Positions 27,339 to 36,060 of a stretch of DNA of 64,000 bases are shown one piece after another. The stretch is from Paucibacter sp. PLA-PC-4. GTDB taxonomy: Bacteria; Pseudomonadota; Gammaproteobacteria; Burkholderiales; Burkholderiaceae_C. How positions within the stretch are numbered: the stretch's first letter is position 1; the number at the start of each line of letters is the position of its first letter. A program made the translations under genes and the position numbers. Location of the stretch: NCBI RefSeq assembly GCF_026241155.1, contig NZ_JAPFGP010000012.1, positions 62,001 to 126,000 on the forward strand, given 5' to 3'. A model generated the notes under the pieces. The model was not told the origin of the DNA. It did no database searches and was given only the letters and a program-made list of their open reading frames with translations.

Positions 27339-29051
27339 TCAAGTCGTGGCGAGTTCTTCGCCGTTGATCCAGGAGCGCATGATGTTGGCCACAGCCACCG
27401 GGTTATCGCGGGCGAGTTGACGGGCGCGCTCCAGCTTGTCATTCGAGACTGGGGCCTCGAGGGCAGGCAGGCCACCCATGCCGGGCAGTTCATGCTGGTC
27501 ATCGACCATCGCGTTGAGCTGGCCGGCCTCGTCGGTCTTGGCCTCGGCCGGCGGCGGGTTGGCGGCGCGGATCGCCGGGCGCACCAGGCCGAACACTGCG
27601 ATCAGCGCCACCAGCACCAGGGCCAGCGGTACGGCGGCCGTGCGCAACAAGTCCAGCAACCAGGGCTGCTTCCACAGCGGCACGTCGACGACCTCTGGCT
27701 TGTTGTCCATGAAGGGCGCGCTGACCACCTTGATCGAGTCACCGCGATCTTGGCTGAAGCCCATGGCCTCGCGCACCAGCTCGTTGAGTTTGGTCAGCTC
27801 CTCGGCCGACACCGGCTGGCTGCTGGTCTTCCCCTTGGCATCGGTGACTTGGCGGTGGTTGATCACGACGGCTGCGTTCAGGCGGCGCACCGTGCCAGTG
27901 GCGTTGCGTGTCACGCGCACGGTCTTGTCGAGTTCGTAGTTGGTGACGGCCTCGCGGCGCGTGCTCTGCTGACCATTAGTCCCGCCTTGGGCAGTCTGCA
28001 GCGGGGCGGCCTGTCCGTTGATCGGTGCGGTGGCCGGCACCGGCGGCTGGTTGGTGGCCGCGCCCGGGACGCCGGTGGGCAGGGCGGGTGTGGCGTTGAT
28101 CGACTCTTGCGTTTGGTTGCTGCGCACCGAGGCCTGGGCATTGGCGCCTTGGTTGGGCTTGTACTCCTCGGCGGTCGATTCGACCTGGGAGAAATCGACA
28201 TCGGCGGTGACGGTGGCGCGCAGGTTTTCGCGGCCCACCACCGGCTCCAGCAGTTCGTAGATGCGCTTGTTGTAGTTGGCCTCGATCTGCTGCTTGTATT
28301 GAAGCTGCTGGCTGTCCAGGCCGGAGCCGTTGTCGCCGGCGTTGGATAGCAGCGCGCCGGTATGGTCCAGCACGCTGACGGCCTTGGGGTTCAGCTCGGG
28401 CACCGAAGCCGATACCAAGTGGACGATGCCAGCCACCTGGGCGCGGTCCAGCGTGCGGCCGCCGCGCAGGGTCAGCATCACCGAGGCGCTGGGCTTTTGC
28501 TGCTCGCGGAAGAAACCGTTTTGCTGCGGCATCGCCAGATGCACGCGGGCATCCGCGACGTCATTGAGCGCGGTGATGGTGCGGGTCAGCTCGCCTTCCA
28601 GCGCGCGCTGAAAGTTCAGGCGTTCATTGAACTGGGTCTGGCCGATCGATGTCTTGTCCATCAGCTCGAAGCCGACAGTGCTGCCCTTGGGCAGGCCGGC
28701 CGAGGCCAGTTTCATGCGCACGTCGTAGACCTGGTTGGCCGGCACCAGAATCGTGCCGCCGGGCTCGTGGCGGTAGGGTACGTTGAGGGTGGCGAGCTGG
28801 GCGATCACCGCGCCGCCGTCCTTGTCGGAGAGTCCGGTGAAGACCGGGCGATAGTCGCCCTGGCCGCTCCACAAGGTCATCGCCAGCACCACGCCGGCCA
28901 GCGCCGCCAGGCCCACGCCGAGGCTCAGCTTGCTGCGCATCGGCAGGGCCGCCATGCGGGCCGCAAATCCGGTCGGTGCAGCGGCCGACGCACCCGACTG
29001 CGCCAGATCGGCCAGGGCGGTGGGAGCGGGTGAAGCGAGGGCGTTGTCCAT
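27339..29051 (-). CDS. fliF: Flagellar MS-ring protein FliF
   Basis: A protein of 570 residues with a membrane helix near 40-60, the periplasmic ring-building motifs (ALEGELTRTITALNDVADARVHLAMPQ), a long Gln/Thr/Ala-rich segment, a second membrane helix near 445-470 and a C-terminal FliG-binding tail. It forms the MS ring on which the motor is built. It is the first gene of the fliFGHIJK run and is divergent from fliE. Confidence 0.97.
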   Translation of the reverse strand: MDNALASPAPTALADLAQSGASAAAPTGFAARMAALPMRSKLSLGVGLAALAGVVLAMTLWSGQGDYRPVFTGLSDKDGGAVIAQLATLNVPYRHEPGGTILVPANQVYDVRMKLASAGLPKGSTVGFELMDKTSIGQTQFNERLNFQRALEGELTRTITALNDVADARVHLAMPQQNGFFREQQKPSASVMLTLRGGRTLDRAQVAGIVHLVSASVPELNPKAVSVLDHTGALLSNAGDNGSGLDSQQLQYKQQIEANYNKRIYELLEPVVGRENLRATVTADVDFSQVESTAEEYKPNQGANAQASVRSNQTQESINATPALPTGVPGAATNQPPVPATAPINGQAAPLQTAQGGTNGQQSTRREAVTNYELDKTVRVTRNATGTVRRLNAAVVINHRQVTDAKGKTSSQPVSAEELTKLNELVREAMGFSQDRGDSIKVVSAPFMDNKPEVVDVPLWKQPWLLDLLRTAAVPLALVLVALIAVFGLVRPAIRAANPPPAEAKTDEAGQLNAMVDDQHELPGMGGLPALEAPVSNDKLERARQLARDNPVAVANIMRSWINGEELATT

Positions 29052-29113
29052 GAGGCGGCAGGTTCTCTGTGCGGTTTTTCACGGTCCACCGACAGGTGAC
29101 CCGCTGCCTGCAA

Positions 29114-29121
29114 TTATTCGG
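29114..29121 (-). promoter_or_regulatory. TTATTCGG motif between fliF and fliE
   Basis: TTATTCGG occurs 63 nt upstream of fliF, in the divergent fliF-fliE gap, in a context (GCAATTATTCGG) much like that upstream of fliL (GCATTATTCGG). It is a candidate FlhDC-responsive element for the class II promoter of fliF. Confidence 0.35.
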
Positions 29122-29131
29122 ATTTGGCCCC

Positions 29132-29158
29132 TCAAGAAAGCCGCGAACAGGCCGATGA
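29132..29158 (+). promoter_or_regulatory. Sigma-28 promoter candidate for fliE
   Basis: TCAAG-N14-GCCGATGA fits the FliA consensus TAAAG-N14-GCCGATAA at 11 of 13 positions with exact spacing. Transcription would start near 29165, giving a leader of about 48 nt to fliE. Confidence 0.6.
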
Positions 29159-29212
29159 ACCGAGTGCAGTTCCCTCCTTAGGAAGGCGCGGGCTTGCGTA
29201 GCATTCGCTGCC

Positions 29213-29536
29213 ATGGACCTCAAGCTCAAGCCCTTTGATTTCGCCCAGGCCGCCGCACGCGCCGGCATGGCTGTCAATGGCCAGCCGCTGGCCAAGCCCA
29301 AGGCGGTCGGCGGCGCCAGCTTCGGCGATGCGATGGCCCAGGCGATGAAGGGGGTCAGCCAACAGCAGGCCGAAGCGACGCGCCTGCAACGCGAGGTCCA
29401 GCTGGACAACCCCAATGTCAGCCTGGAAGAGACCATGGTGGCGATGCAGAAGGCTCAGATCGGCTTCCAGGCCACCTTGCAGGTGCGCAACCGCCTGGTT
29501 TCGGCCTATTCCGAAGTGATGAATATGCAGGTCTGA
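29213..29536 (+). CDS. fliE: Flagellar hook-basal body complex protein FliE
   Basis: A protein of 107 residues, the normal size of FliE, which joins the MS ring to the rod and is the first rod substrate exported. The C-terminal segment is characteristic: VQLDNPNVSLEETMVAMQKAQIGFQATLQVRNRLVSAYSEVMNMQV. It stands alone on the plus strand, divergent from fliFGHIJK. Confidence 0.95.
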   Translation: MDLKLKPFDFAQAAARAGMAVNGQPLAKPKAVGGASFGDAMAQAMKGVSQQQAEATRLQREVQLDNPNVSLEETMVAMQKAQIGFQATLQVRNRLVSAYSEVMNMQV

Positions 29537-29871
29537 GGTCAGCTTTGCACCCGCACTGGGTTCAGCGTTCGTCCAGTTCGGGCGTCGATCAGGGCCCGAC
29601 CCTGCCCCGGCTGGAACTCTGACGTATCGGCCCGGCCGAGCTCCGCGAGTGCATAGCTCCTTGAGCTCGCCGCGGCCGACGTTGCACGCAGGCGCGCCGC
29701 CCCTTGCCCGTCTTTTTGGCAATCGCAGGGCGTGTCACGGCGCGCGCTCCAGCGCCGGGCCGCGCCACTGCAACGGCTGCTGACGAGGATCTGCTCAGGG
29801 CTTGCTCGCTCACGACTGCCGCCTCCAGCGGCGTGAACCCATGGCCGCGGATGTGGACTTGGAGAGGCAGC
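29537..29871. other. Gap between fliE and ycgR, no gene seen
   Basis: These 335 nt lie between the convergent ends of fliE and ycgR. Short open frames exist on both strands, but their compositions (Arg/Ser/Ala-rich, no motif) look like noise. No terminator with a T run was found; a TGGC-N9-GC sequence near 29726 is a poor sigma-54 match. Confidence 0.5.
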
Positions 29872-30615
29872 TCAGAGCTTTTTCAGCAGCCGCTGGCGTT
29901 TCTGGGTCTGGTCGATATAGAGCTGCAGCGCACGCTCGGCGCCGCTGGGCAAGGTGCCGAACGCGCATCCCAGGCGCAGGCCGTGGCTGATGCCGTGTGC
30001 ATCAGGGCTGCAGTGGCCGACATGCTGCAGGCGCAGCGTGGTCTCGAAATGGACGTCGCCATCGAGTTCGACGCGGGCGGCGTTCAGACTGAGGCCGGCC
30101 TCCAGTGGCGGCACGTCGGCCGGCAGCAGCAGGGCCAGACCGCTGACGCTCAGGTCCAGCACGCGCAGGCGCAGCGCCATATCGGGTTCATTCGGATGTG
30201 GCACCAGTACTCGCGGATAGCTGTGGCCCAGCGGCTCGACGCGAAAAGCCTGGCGGCGCTGAAAGCGGTAGAGCTCGGCCGGCCAGGGTGCGCGCAAGGT
30301 GCTCAGCGCGGTGCCTTGCACCAGCACCAAGGCATCGAGCTCGAACTCGAGCCGAATACTGTCCAAATAGGCCACCGCGACCAGTTCGGCGCTGTCGAGC
30401 AGGGCCTGCAACTGGTGCAGGGCTTGTGGATCCGGCGTGACCTCGAAGCTCAGGCTTTGGTGTTCTACATCAACGCTGAACAGCTGGGTCAGCAGGCTGG
30501 CACCGGCCGGTGTGCTCAGTTGCAGGCGCACCTGACGGTCGAGCAAACGGCGCAGCCAGGCCTCGATCTCGGGCCTGGCTGTGATGCGAAAGTCTTCGAG
30601 CTGGCGGGTCGTCAT
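29872..30615 (-). CDS. ycgR: Flagellar brake protein YcgR (PilZ, c-di-GMP effector)
   Basis: A protein of 247 residues: an N-terminal YcgR-N domain (about 1-110) and a PilZ domain with both c-di-GMP binding motifs, R121-x3-R125 (RRQAFR) and D154-x-S156-x2-G159 (DLSVSG). When bound to c-di-GMP, YcgR acts on the switch or stator to slow the motor. It is downstream of fliT in the fliS-fliT-ycgR run, placing the brake under late flagellar control, and links this region to the many GGDEF/EAL genes in the window. Confidence 0.93.
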   Translation of the reverse strand: MTTRQLEDFRITARPEIEAWLRRLLDRQVRLQLSTPAGASLLTQLFSVDVEHQSLSFEVTPDPQALHQLQALLDSAELVAVAYLDSIRLEFELDALVLVQGTALSTLRAPWPAELYRFQRRQAFRVEPLGHSYPRVLVPHPNEPDMALRLRVLDLSVSGLALLLPADVPPLEAGLSLNAARVELDGDVHFETTLRLQHVGHCSPDAHGISHGLRLGCAFGTLPSGAERALQLYIDQTQKRQRLLKKL

Positions 30616-30654
30616 GCGAAGCAGGGGTCAAGGCCCGCAGGCCTCGGACTTTGT

Positions 30655-30954
30655 TCAGTGCACCATCTTGCTCTTGCCGCTGAGCACCAGGTCTAGGTCT
30701 TCCAGCCAGGGCTCGGCCAAGTGCCGGATCTCGGCGTCGTTGAGCAGGATACGCTGCATGATGCGGGTCTTCAGCTGGTTCTCCTCGGGCGGCAGCTGAT
30801 CCTGCGAGGCGGCGCGCTTGAGTTGCGAGATCAGCAGCACGCAAGCGCCTTCGAGCTTGACGACCTGGTCCCAATTGCCCGAGCGGGCGGCCGACAACAT
30901 GTCGGCGCTGGCTTGCTCAATGGCTTCGTAATAGCTCAGCAGGTGGGTGTTCAT
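30655..30954 (-). CDS. fliT: Flagellar chaperone FliT
   Basis: A helical protein of 99 residues (LLSYYEAIEQASADMLSAARSGNWDQVVKLEGACVLLI) typical of FliT, the chaperone for the cap protein FliD and a regulator of FlhDC in enterobacteria. The ATG at 30954 has AGGT six bases upstream; an earlier start would add five residues. It lies between fliS and ycgR. FliT proteins diverge quickly, so the neighbours matter for the call. Confidence 0.88.
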   Translation of the reverse strand: MNTHLLSYYEAIEQASADMLSAARSGNWDQVVKLEGACVLLISQLKRAASQDQLPPEENQLKTRIMQRILLNDAEIRHLAEPWLEDLDLVLSGKSKMVH

Positions 30955-30999
30955 GGTGATACCTATCATTCGCGGGCGTTGCGGTGAGGTGGCGGCGGC

Positions 31000-31434
31000 T
31001 CAGCGGCTGTCGGCCTGGGGGGCGATGGCCAGCCATGCTTCGCGCAGGGGTTCGATGACTTTTCGGCAGTCCTCCAGCGCATCGACATCGGAGTGCAAAT
31101 TGGCTTCGGTCAGGCGGTGGATCACATAGCCATAGAGGTCGGACAAGTCCGCCGCCAGATTGCCGCCCTGGTTCAGGTCCAGCGCGCTCTTCAGGCCTTC
31201 GTCGACGATGCGCACAGCCCGCCCGATGGCGCGGCACTTCAGCTCGACATTGCCCGAGGCGATTGCGCCGCGAGCCTGGGCCATGGCTTCCATCAGCCCG
31301 TCAAACAGCATCACCACCAGGCGATGCGGCGAAGCGGCCTCAAGGCCTGTCTGCACGCCGGTCTGGCGGTAGAAGTTGCTCGCCATGGTGTTGTGCGTGC
31401 GGGCCGGTTCGAAGAAGGTGGCGATGGCGTTCAT
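31000..31434 (-). CDS. fliS: Flagellin export chaperone FliS
   Basis: A protein of 144 residues with the FliS core: NFYRQTGVQTGLEAASPHRLVVMLFDGLMEAMAQA and later VIHRLTEANLHSDVDALEDC. FliS binds the C-terminus of flagellin and keeps it unfolded for export. Met17 is an alternative start; neither has a clear ribosome site. It is the first gene of the fliS-fliT-ycgR run and has a very good sigma-28 promoter about 40 nt upstream. Confidence 0.94.
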   Translation of the reverse strand: MNAIATFFEPARTHNTMASNFYRQTGVQTGLEAASPHRLVVMLFDGLMEAMAQARGAIASGNVELKCRAIGRAVRIVDEGLKSALDLNQGGNLAADLSDLYGYVIHRLTEANLHSDVDALEDCRKVIEPLREAWLAIAPQADSR

Positions 31435-31472
31435 GATGTGATGAGGGCCGGTTGGATGCTGCTATGTAGTCC

Positions 31473-31500
31473 TTATCGGCCATCTCCGGCGCGGACTTGA
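31473..31500 (-). promoter_or_regulatory. Sigma-28 promoter candidate for fliS-fliT-ycgR
   Basis: The minus strand reads TCAAG-N15-GCCGATAA: a perfect -10, and the same -35 as fliE and motA with one extra spacer base. The start would be near 31465, about 30 nt before fliS. Confidence 0.7.
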
Positions 31501-31559
31501 GCCTCAGGATGTGACAGATTCGCCTTGTTACACCGGGATTGCCGAGCCCAAAACGACGC

Positions 31560-31580
31560 ATGCCCGCGGGCAGCGGGCAT
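31560..31580 (-). terminator. Terminator-like hairpin after fliD
   Basis: ATGCCCGC-GGGCA-GCGGGCAT forms an 8-bp stem 23 nt past the fliD stop. On the minus strand it is followed by GCGTCGTTTTGG, a modest T-rich stretch, so it may terminate fliD ahead of the fliS promoter. Confidence 0.6.
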
Positions 31581-31602
31581 GGGTGAGCGGAGCAGGCGCC
31601 TC

Positions 31603-33042
31603 TCAAGAGGATTTGTTCCAGTTGGTGACCTGCTGGTTGATGAAGTTCTGCAGCGTGCTCAGGCCGGCCATGCGGTTGTCCAGCGCCTGGTACTGTTTGT
31701 TGAGCCTGTCGGTCAGCCGGGCGATGCGATCCTCGGCCTTGTCCTGGTCTTTTTCGTTGAGCTTGAGCTTCTGGTTCAGACCTTCGGTGCGGCTGCTTAG
31801 CGAGCCTTTGGTGCCTGTCAGCCCGGTGGTGAAATCGGCCAGTCGCTTGGCCATACCGGTGATATTGGCCGAGGCGTCGCCGGCGAAGAGTTTGGCCAGC
31901 TTGCCTGGATCGGCAATGGCCTTGTCCAGCGCGCCGATGTCCAGCGTAATCGTGCCGTCGGTCGGTGCGTCGGCGTCCTTGCTGGTCATGCTGAGGAAAT
32001 TGAACTGGCCGGCGCCGGTCTCGCGCAGGATGTTGCGCATCTGGTTGCGCAGGTTCAGCACCGTGCTGTCGCCCTGCAGCGCGCCGCCGATCTTGGCCTT
32101 CTCGTCGTACTTGGTCTGCTCGACCAGAAAGCTGTTCAGCGCGTTGTAGGCAGTGACGAAGTCCTGCACGACCTTTTTCTGCGCCGCGCCGTCATTGGCG
32201 ATATTGATCGTGGCCGGTGTCGTCGTCAGCGCCGAGACGGTGAAACTCACGTTTTCGATCGCGCCGCTGAAAGTGTTGGATTCGGACACCACATCCAGAC
32301 CGTTGACGGTTGCCAGCGCGTTCTTTGCCGCTACCGTTTGCTGCATTGTCGTGTTGCCGGTGTCTGGGCTGTAGCCCAGTGCCCCCAGGCCTGTGGCCAG
32401 CGGAGCGTCGGCCAGATCAGTGGCGGTGATTCGCAGTGCGCTCACCTCACCGGTGGTGTCGCTGCGTATCGTCAGACGCGAACCGCTGGCGTCCTTGACG
32501 ATGCTGGCGGTGACACCAGACTTGGCGTCATTGATGGCCTTGCGCACGTCCTCCAAGGTCGTACCCTCGGCGCTGAACTCGAGGTTGATCGTCTTGGCGC
32601 CATCCTTGGGTGTGAAGCTCGGGTTCGCGGGGGCGACCTGGTCTGTGTACTTGCCCAGCTCGATCTTCAACTTGCCGCTACCCAGCACTGCTGCGCCGGA
32701 GGCATAGGCGCCTGAGGCCAGGCTGTGGGCGCTGGCCAGCTGGGTCACGTTGACGCTGTAGTTGCCCGCACTGGCGCCAGCGCTGGCGGTGGCGGACAGG
32801 GCGGTCGGGTTGCTGCTGCCGGCCGAAGTCTGGCCCCACAGCGAGGCTTTGGCCATCGCATTGGCGGCCGAGGTCACGCCCGACAGCAGGCTTTGCACCT
32901 TGCCATAGGTCGAGATCTGGGTCTGGATGAAGGTGGCCGATGTCTGCAGGTTCTGCAGCGGCTTCTTCTCCAGCGCGACCAGCTTGTCGATGATGTCGGC
33001 GACCGGCAGATTGCTGCCAATGCCTGTCGATGAAATGCCCAT
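31603..33042 (-). CDS. fliD: Flagellar filament cap protein FliD
   Basis: A protein of 479 residues. FliD_N (ISSTGIGSNLPVADIIDKLVALEKKPL) and FliD_C with its long C-terminal coiled coil (LNEKDQDKAEDRIARLTDRLNKQYQALD) are both evident; the Thr/Ala/Ser-rich middle forms the head domains. The cap folds incoming flagellin subunits at the filament tip. It is downstream of flagellin and upstream of fliS, separated by terminators on both sides. Confidence 0.96.
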   Translation of the reverse strand: MGISSTGIGSNLPVADIIDKLVALEKKPLQNLQTSATFIQTQISTYGKVQSLLSGVTSAANAMAKASLWGQTSAGSSNPTALSATASAGASAGNYSVNVTQLASAHSLASGAYASGAAVLGSGKLKIELGKYTDQVAPANPSFTPKDGAKTINLEFSAEGTTLEDVRKAINDAKSGVTASIVKDASGSRLTIRSDTTGEVSALRITATDLADAPLATGLGALGYSPDTGNTTMQQTVAAKNALATVNGLDVVSESNTFSGAIENVSFTVSALTTTPATINIANDGAAQKKVVQDFVTAYNALNSFLVEQTKYDEKAKIGGALQGDSTVLNLRNQMRNILRETGAGQFNFLSMTSKDADAPTDGTITLDIGALDKAIADPGKLAKLFAGDASANITGMAKRLADFTTGLTGTKGSLSSRTEGLNQKLKLNEKDQDKAEDRIARLTDRLNKQYQALDNRMAGLSTLQNFINQQVTNWNKSS

Positions 33043-33068
33043 GTCCGTATCCTTGGAGCCGTGATCTG

Positions 33069-33095
33069 TTGTCGGTCAATTCAGCCAACAACTGA
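33069..33095 (-). promoter_or_regulatory. Weak sigma-28-like sequence before fliD
   Basis: The minus strand reads TCAG-N15-ACCGACAA, matching the consensus at 8 of 12 positions with correct spacing. It lies directly downstream of the flagellin terminator and about 27 nt before fliD, where a late promoter is expected. Confidence 0.35.
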
Positions 33096-33125
33096 AGGCC
33101 CGTTACGTTTGCATGCAACGGGCCT
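33096..33125 (-). terminator. Rho-independent terminator after flagellin 1
   Basis: AGGCCCGTT and AACGGGCCT form a perfect 9-bp stem with a 12-nt loop, 21 nt past the flagellin stop. On the minus strand it is followed by TCAGTTGTTGG, so the T run is weak. Confidence 0.65.
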
Positions 33126-33146
33126 CGCAAGCGGAGAAGGGCGGGT

Positions 33147-34391
33147 TTAGCCTTGCAGCAGCTGCAGCACCTGCTGCGGCAACTGGTTGGCCTGGGCCAC
33201 CATCGCGGTGCCGGCCTGCTGCAGGATCTGGGCGCGCGAGAGGTTGGCTGTTTCCTGCGCAAAGTCGGCGTCCATGATGCGACCGCGGGCGGCCGATACG
33301 TTCTCGCTCTGGATCTGGATATTGGCGACCGCCGTCTCAAAACGGCTTTGCACCGCGCCGAGCTGGGCGCGCGCACCGTTGACCTGATCGAGCGCGCTGT
33401 CGATCTTCATGATCGCCTTCCACACGCCGACCTCTGTCTCGATGCTCAGGGTGTCAATGCCGATCTCGGGGTTGACCGCCGGCGGCACGATCAGGCCGCC
33501 GTCACCGGCATCCACACCGGTCGTGGCCGTTGAAAAGCCGGCCAGGGTAACCACACCGGGCAGGCCGGTGGTCGTATCGATGCGTGAGGACATCATCGTC
33601 ACCTTGAAGGCGCCGGCCACGGCCGGGTCTTCCACCAGATAGGCCGAGATGCCGGTGTCGGTGGTCTTGCGGTTGATCGCCTCGATGACCTCACCAAGGC
33701 GCTCCTTCTCGGAGCTTGACGCCGGGATGCTGCCGATATCGATAGGCGTGACGCTGGGCGCCACCGTGATCGTCAACGGGCCGGGATTGGCGGCGCCGGG
33801 GATGGCCGCCAGATTGGTGCCGGTGATCTGCGTGCCATCGAAGGAGGTTGCGGTGTTTCCCTCCGCGTACTGGACCGTCGAGATAGCGGCGGTCGTCGTG
33901 TTGGCCAGGCTGCCGATCGTGATGCCGTCACCCGAGTTGGCGCCGATCTGAAAAGTTGCGGCGGTGAAGGACCCGTCCAGTAGGCGCTTGCCGTTGAACG
34001 AGGTCTGCTTCGAGACGCGGTCGATTTCGTCGCGCAACTGCACCACTTCCGCATGCAGGGCCTTGCGGTCGTCCGGGCTGTTGGTCGCGTTGGCCGATTG
34101 CACGGCCAGCTCGCGCATGCGCTGCAGCATGTCGCCGACCTTGCCGAGCGCGCCTTCGCCGGTCTGGGCCAGCGAAATGCCGTCATTGGCATTGCGGGCT
34201 GCGACGTTGAGGCCGCGCACCTGGGTGTTCATGCGCTCGGCGATCGCGAGACCAGCCGCATCGTCCTTGGCGCTGTTGACACGCAGGCCCGAGGACAGGC
34301 GCTGCATCGAGGTTGCCAGAGAACTCTGGCTGTTATTCAGGTTTCGTTGCGCGTTCAGCGAAACGATGTTGGTATTGATGGTTTGAGGCAT
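33147..34391 (-). CDS. fliC: Flagellin 1
   Basis: A flagellin of 414 residues. The conserved N-terminal D0/D1 part ([47 protein letters not shown]) and C-terminal D1/D0 part ([63 protein letters not shown]) flank a variable middle of about 200 residues. AGGAG precedes the ATG. It is the downstream copy of two flagellin genes; the termini are nearly the same as in flagellin 2, the middle differs. No convincing sigma-28 promoter was found directly upstream, but a TTATTCGG motif is present. Confidence 0.95.
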   Translation of the reverse strand: MPQTINTNIVSLNAQRNLNNSQSSLATSMQRLSSGLRVNSAKDDAAGLAIAERMNTQVRGLNVAARNANDGISLAQTGEGALGKVGDMLQRMRELAVQSANATNSPDDRKALHAEVVQLRDEIDRVSKQTSFNGKRLLDGSFTAATFQIGANSGDGITIGSLANTTTAAISTVQYAEGNTATSFDGTQITGTNLAAIPGAANPGPLTITVAPSVTPIDIGSIPASSSEKERLGEVIEAINRKTTDTGISAYLVEDPAVAGAFKVTMMSSRIDTTTGLPGVVTLAGFSTATTGVDAGDGGLIVPPAVNPEIGIDTLSIETEVGVWKAIMKIDSALDQVNGARAQLGAVQSRFETAVANIQIQSENVSAARGRIMDADFAQETANLSRAQILQQAGTAMVAQANQLPQQVLQLLQG

Positions 34392-34509
34392 CGCGGCTCT
34401 CCTACTGAAATCGATGATTCCGGCTTGGAGCCGGCGTACCTACTCGGTAGGTGCATTCTTCGGCAGAACTTAAATGCCGGAAGACTCGATAAGCAGGGTG
34501 TTTGATGCC

Positions 34510-34517
34510 TTATTCGG
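34510..34517 (-). promoter_or_regulatory. TTATTCGG motif upstream of flagellin 1
   Basis: The same eight bases found upstream of fliF and fliL occur 119 nt before flagellin 1, between its start and the terminator of flagellin 2. If the motif is a class II element, flagellin 1 could be expressed earlier than flagellin 2. Confidence 0.3.
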
Positions 34518-34531
34518 TGCCGTTAATGAAG

Positions 34532-34554
34532 AGCCCCGGCACGTGACCGGGGCT
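34532..34554 (-). terminator. Rho-independent terminator after flagellin 2
   Basis: AGCCCCGG and CCGGGGCT form a perfect 8-bp stem with a 7-nt loop, 48 nt past the flagellin 2 stop; on the minus strand TCTTCATT follows. Confidence 0.75.
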
Positions 34555-34601
34555 TGTTGGCTGGGAGTGACCGAGCGCTTGCGCGCCCGGCTTTTAGTCC
34601 A

Positions 34602-35837
34602 TCAGCGCAGCAGCGACAGCACTTGCTGCGGCAGCTGGTTGGCCTGGGCCACCATCGCCGTGCCGGCCTGTTGCAGGATCTGCGTACGAGACAGGTTGGA
34701 GGTTTCCGTCGCGAAGTCGGCGTCCATGATGCGGCCACGAGCGGCTGCCGTGTTCTCGCTCTGGATCATGATGTTGCCGACAGCGCTCTCGAAGCGGCTC
34801 TGCACGGCGCCCAGCTTGGCACGGGCGCTGTTGACTTGGTTCAGCGCGCTGTCGAGTTGCTTCATTGCAACCCACGACTCCTTCTCGGTCTCCACCGAGA
34901 TATCGTCGATGCCGACCTCGTTCTGCTTGGCGGTCTGGGCCATATCGGCAACGGCCATGCCGGTGTCGGCGGCGGTGAAGCCAGCGAAGGTGATGGTCTC
35001 GGGCACCGGCGGGGTCGCGGCGTCCAGCTTTGAACTGACCACTTCCAGCTTCATTGTGCCATCGGCATTCTGGGTCGCGAAGGCCGAGACGCCGGTGTCG
35101 GCTGTCTTGCGGTTGATCGCCTCGATCACCTGGCCGAAACGCTCCTTGCCCGAACCGGCGGCCTCGATCTTGCCGAGGTCGATGGCGGTGGCGGTGCCGA
35201 CCTGGATGGTCAGTGTGCCCGCAGCGATCTCGGTGTTGTAGCCGGTCACCGTGGCATTCGCGACATCGACCGCACCGGTGTCACCGGCGGAGGTTTCGGC
35301 CGAGTTGTCGCCATAAGTGATGTTGGACAGGCCGGCTGTGGTGGTGTCAGTCAGGCTGCCGACCGTGATGTTCTGGCCCGAGTCGGAACCGACCTGGAAG
35401 TTGGCCGAACCGAAGGAGCCGTCGAGCAGCTTGCGGCCGTTGAACGATGTGTTCTTGGCGACGCGGTCGATTTCATCGCGCAGCTGCGTAACTTCAGCCT
35501 GCAGGGCCTTGCGGTCGTCGGAGCTGTTGGTCGCGTTGGCCGACTGCACAGCCAGTTCACGCATACGCTGCATCATGTCGCCGACCTTGCCCAGCGCGCC
35601 TTCAGCGGTCTGCGCCAGCGAGATGCCGTCGTTGGCATTGCGGGCCGCAACGTTCAGGCCGCGGGTCTGGGCGCTCATGCGCTCAGCAATCGCCAAGCCG
35701 GCGGCATCGTCTTTGGCGCTGTTGACGCGCAGACCGGACGACAGGCGCTGCATCGAGGTGGCCAGCGAGTTTTGCGAAGAAGACAGATTGCGCTGGGCGT
35801 TCAGCGAAACCGAGTTGGTGTTGACAGACATTGACAT
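34602..35837 (-). CDS. fliC: Flagellin 2
   Basis: A flagellin of 411 residues from the ATG at 35837, which has GGAG seven bases upstream; a second ATG two codons later is possible. Conserved ends match flagellin 1 closely ([17 protein letters not shown] at the start, [12 protein letters not shown] at the end), while the central D2-like region differs. It is the upstream copy, with its own sigma-28-like promoter, a long structured leader and its own terminator, so the two flagellin genes are separate transcription units. Confidence 0.95.
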   Translation of the reverse strand: MSMSVNTNSVSLNAQRNLSSSQNSLATSMQRLSSGLRVNSAKDDAAGLAIAERMSAQTRGLNVAARNANDGISLAQTAEGALGKVGDMMQRMRELAVQSANATNSSDDRKALQAEVTQLRDEIDRVAKNTSFNGRKLLDGSFGSANFQVGSDSGQNITVGSLTDTTTAGLSNITYGDNSAETSAGDTGAVDVANATVTGYNTEIAAGTLTIQVGTATAIDLGKIEAAGSGKERFGQVIEAINRKTADTGVSAFATQNADGTMKLEVVSSKLDAATPPVPETITFAGFTAADTGMAVADMAQTAKQNEVGIDDISVETEKESWVAMKQLDSALNQVNSARAKLGAVQSRFESAVGNIMIQSENTAAARGRIMDADFATETSNLSRTQILQQAGTAMVAQANQLPQQVLSLLR

Positions 35838-35889
35838 GATCGATCTCCAAAGTGTTACAGGTGCTCCCGGCAGACGCCGGCTCTTGCCT

Positions 35890-35942
35890 CGGGGACTGCC
35901 ATCGGGTGATAGCGGTCCCCGCGTCTGCGGCAAGCCGCAGAC
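35890..35942 (-). promoter_or_regulatory. Two perfect hairpins in flagellin 2 leader
   Basis: CGGGGAC/GTCCCCG (7 bp, 18-nt loop) and GTCTGCGG/CCGCAGAC (8 bp, 4-nt loop) lie 53-105 nt upstream of the flagellin 2 start, within the predicted leader of about 215 nt. They could stabilise the mRNA or control its translation; neither is followed by a T run. Confidence 0.45.
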
Positions 35943-36060
35943 TGCGTCCGGCGGCAGCTAGTCGATGAAGACTTGAGAGGTCGTCTGAGCTGATCCACTC
36001 AAAATCCACCGGTCGGCTGTTCCGGACCACGGAGCCGAAGCTTCGATTCCGTTGGGATGT

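Noticed and set aside
25392-28349. Two long plus-strand frames opposite fliI/fliH/fliG/fliF
   Set aside because: Both are shadows of conserved genes and have no recognisable domains or ribosome sites.
29726-29741. TGGC-N9-GC as a sigma-54 promoter
   Set aside because: The -12 element is GGGC rather than TTGC and there is no gene in the right position.
29589-29813. Small Arg/Ser-rich frame between fliE and ycgR
   Set aside because: No start signal, no motif, biased composition; treated as non-coding.
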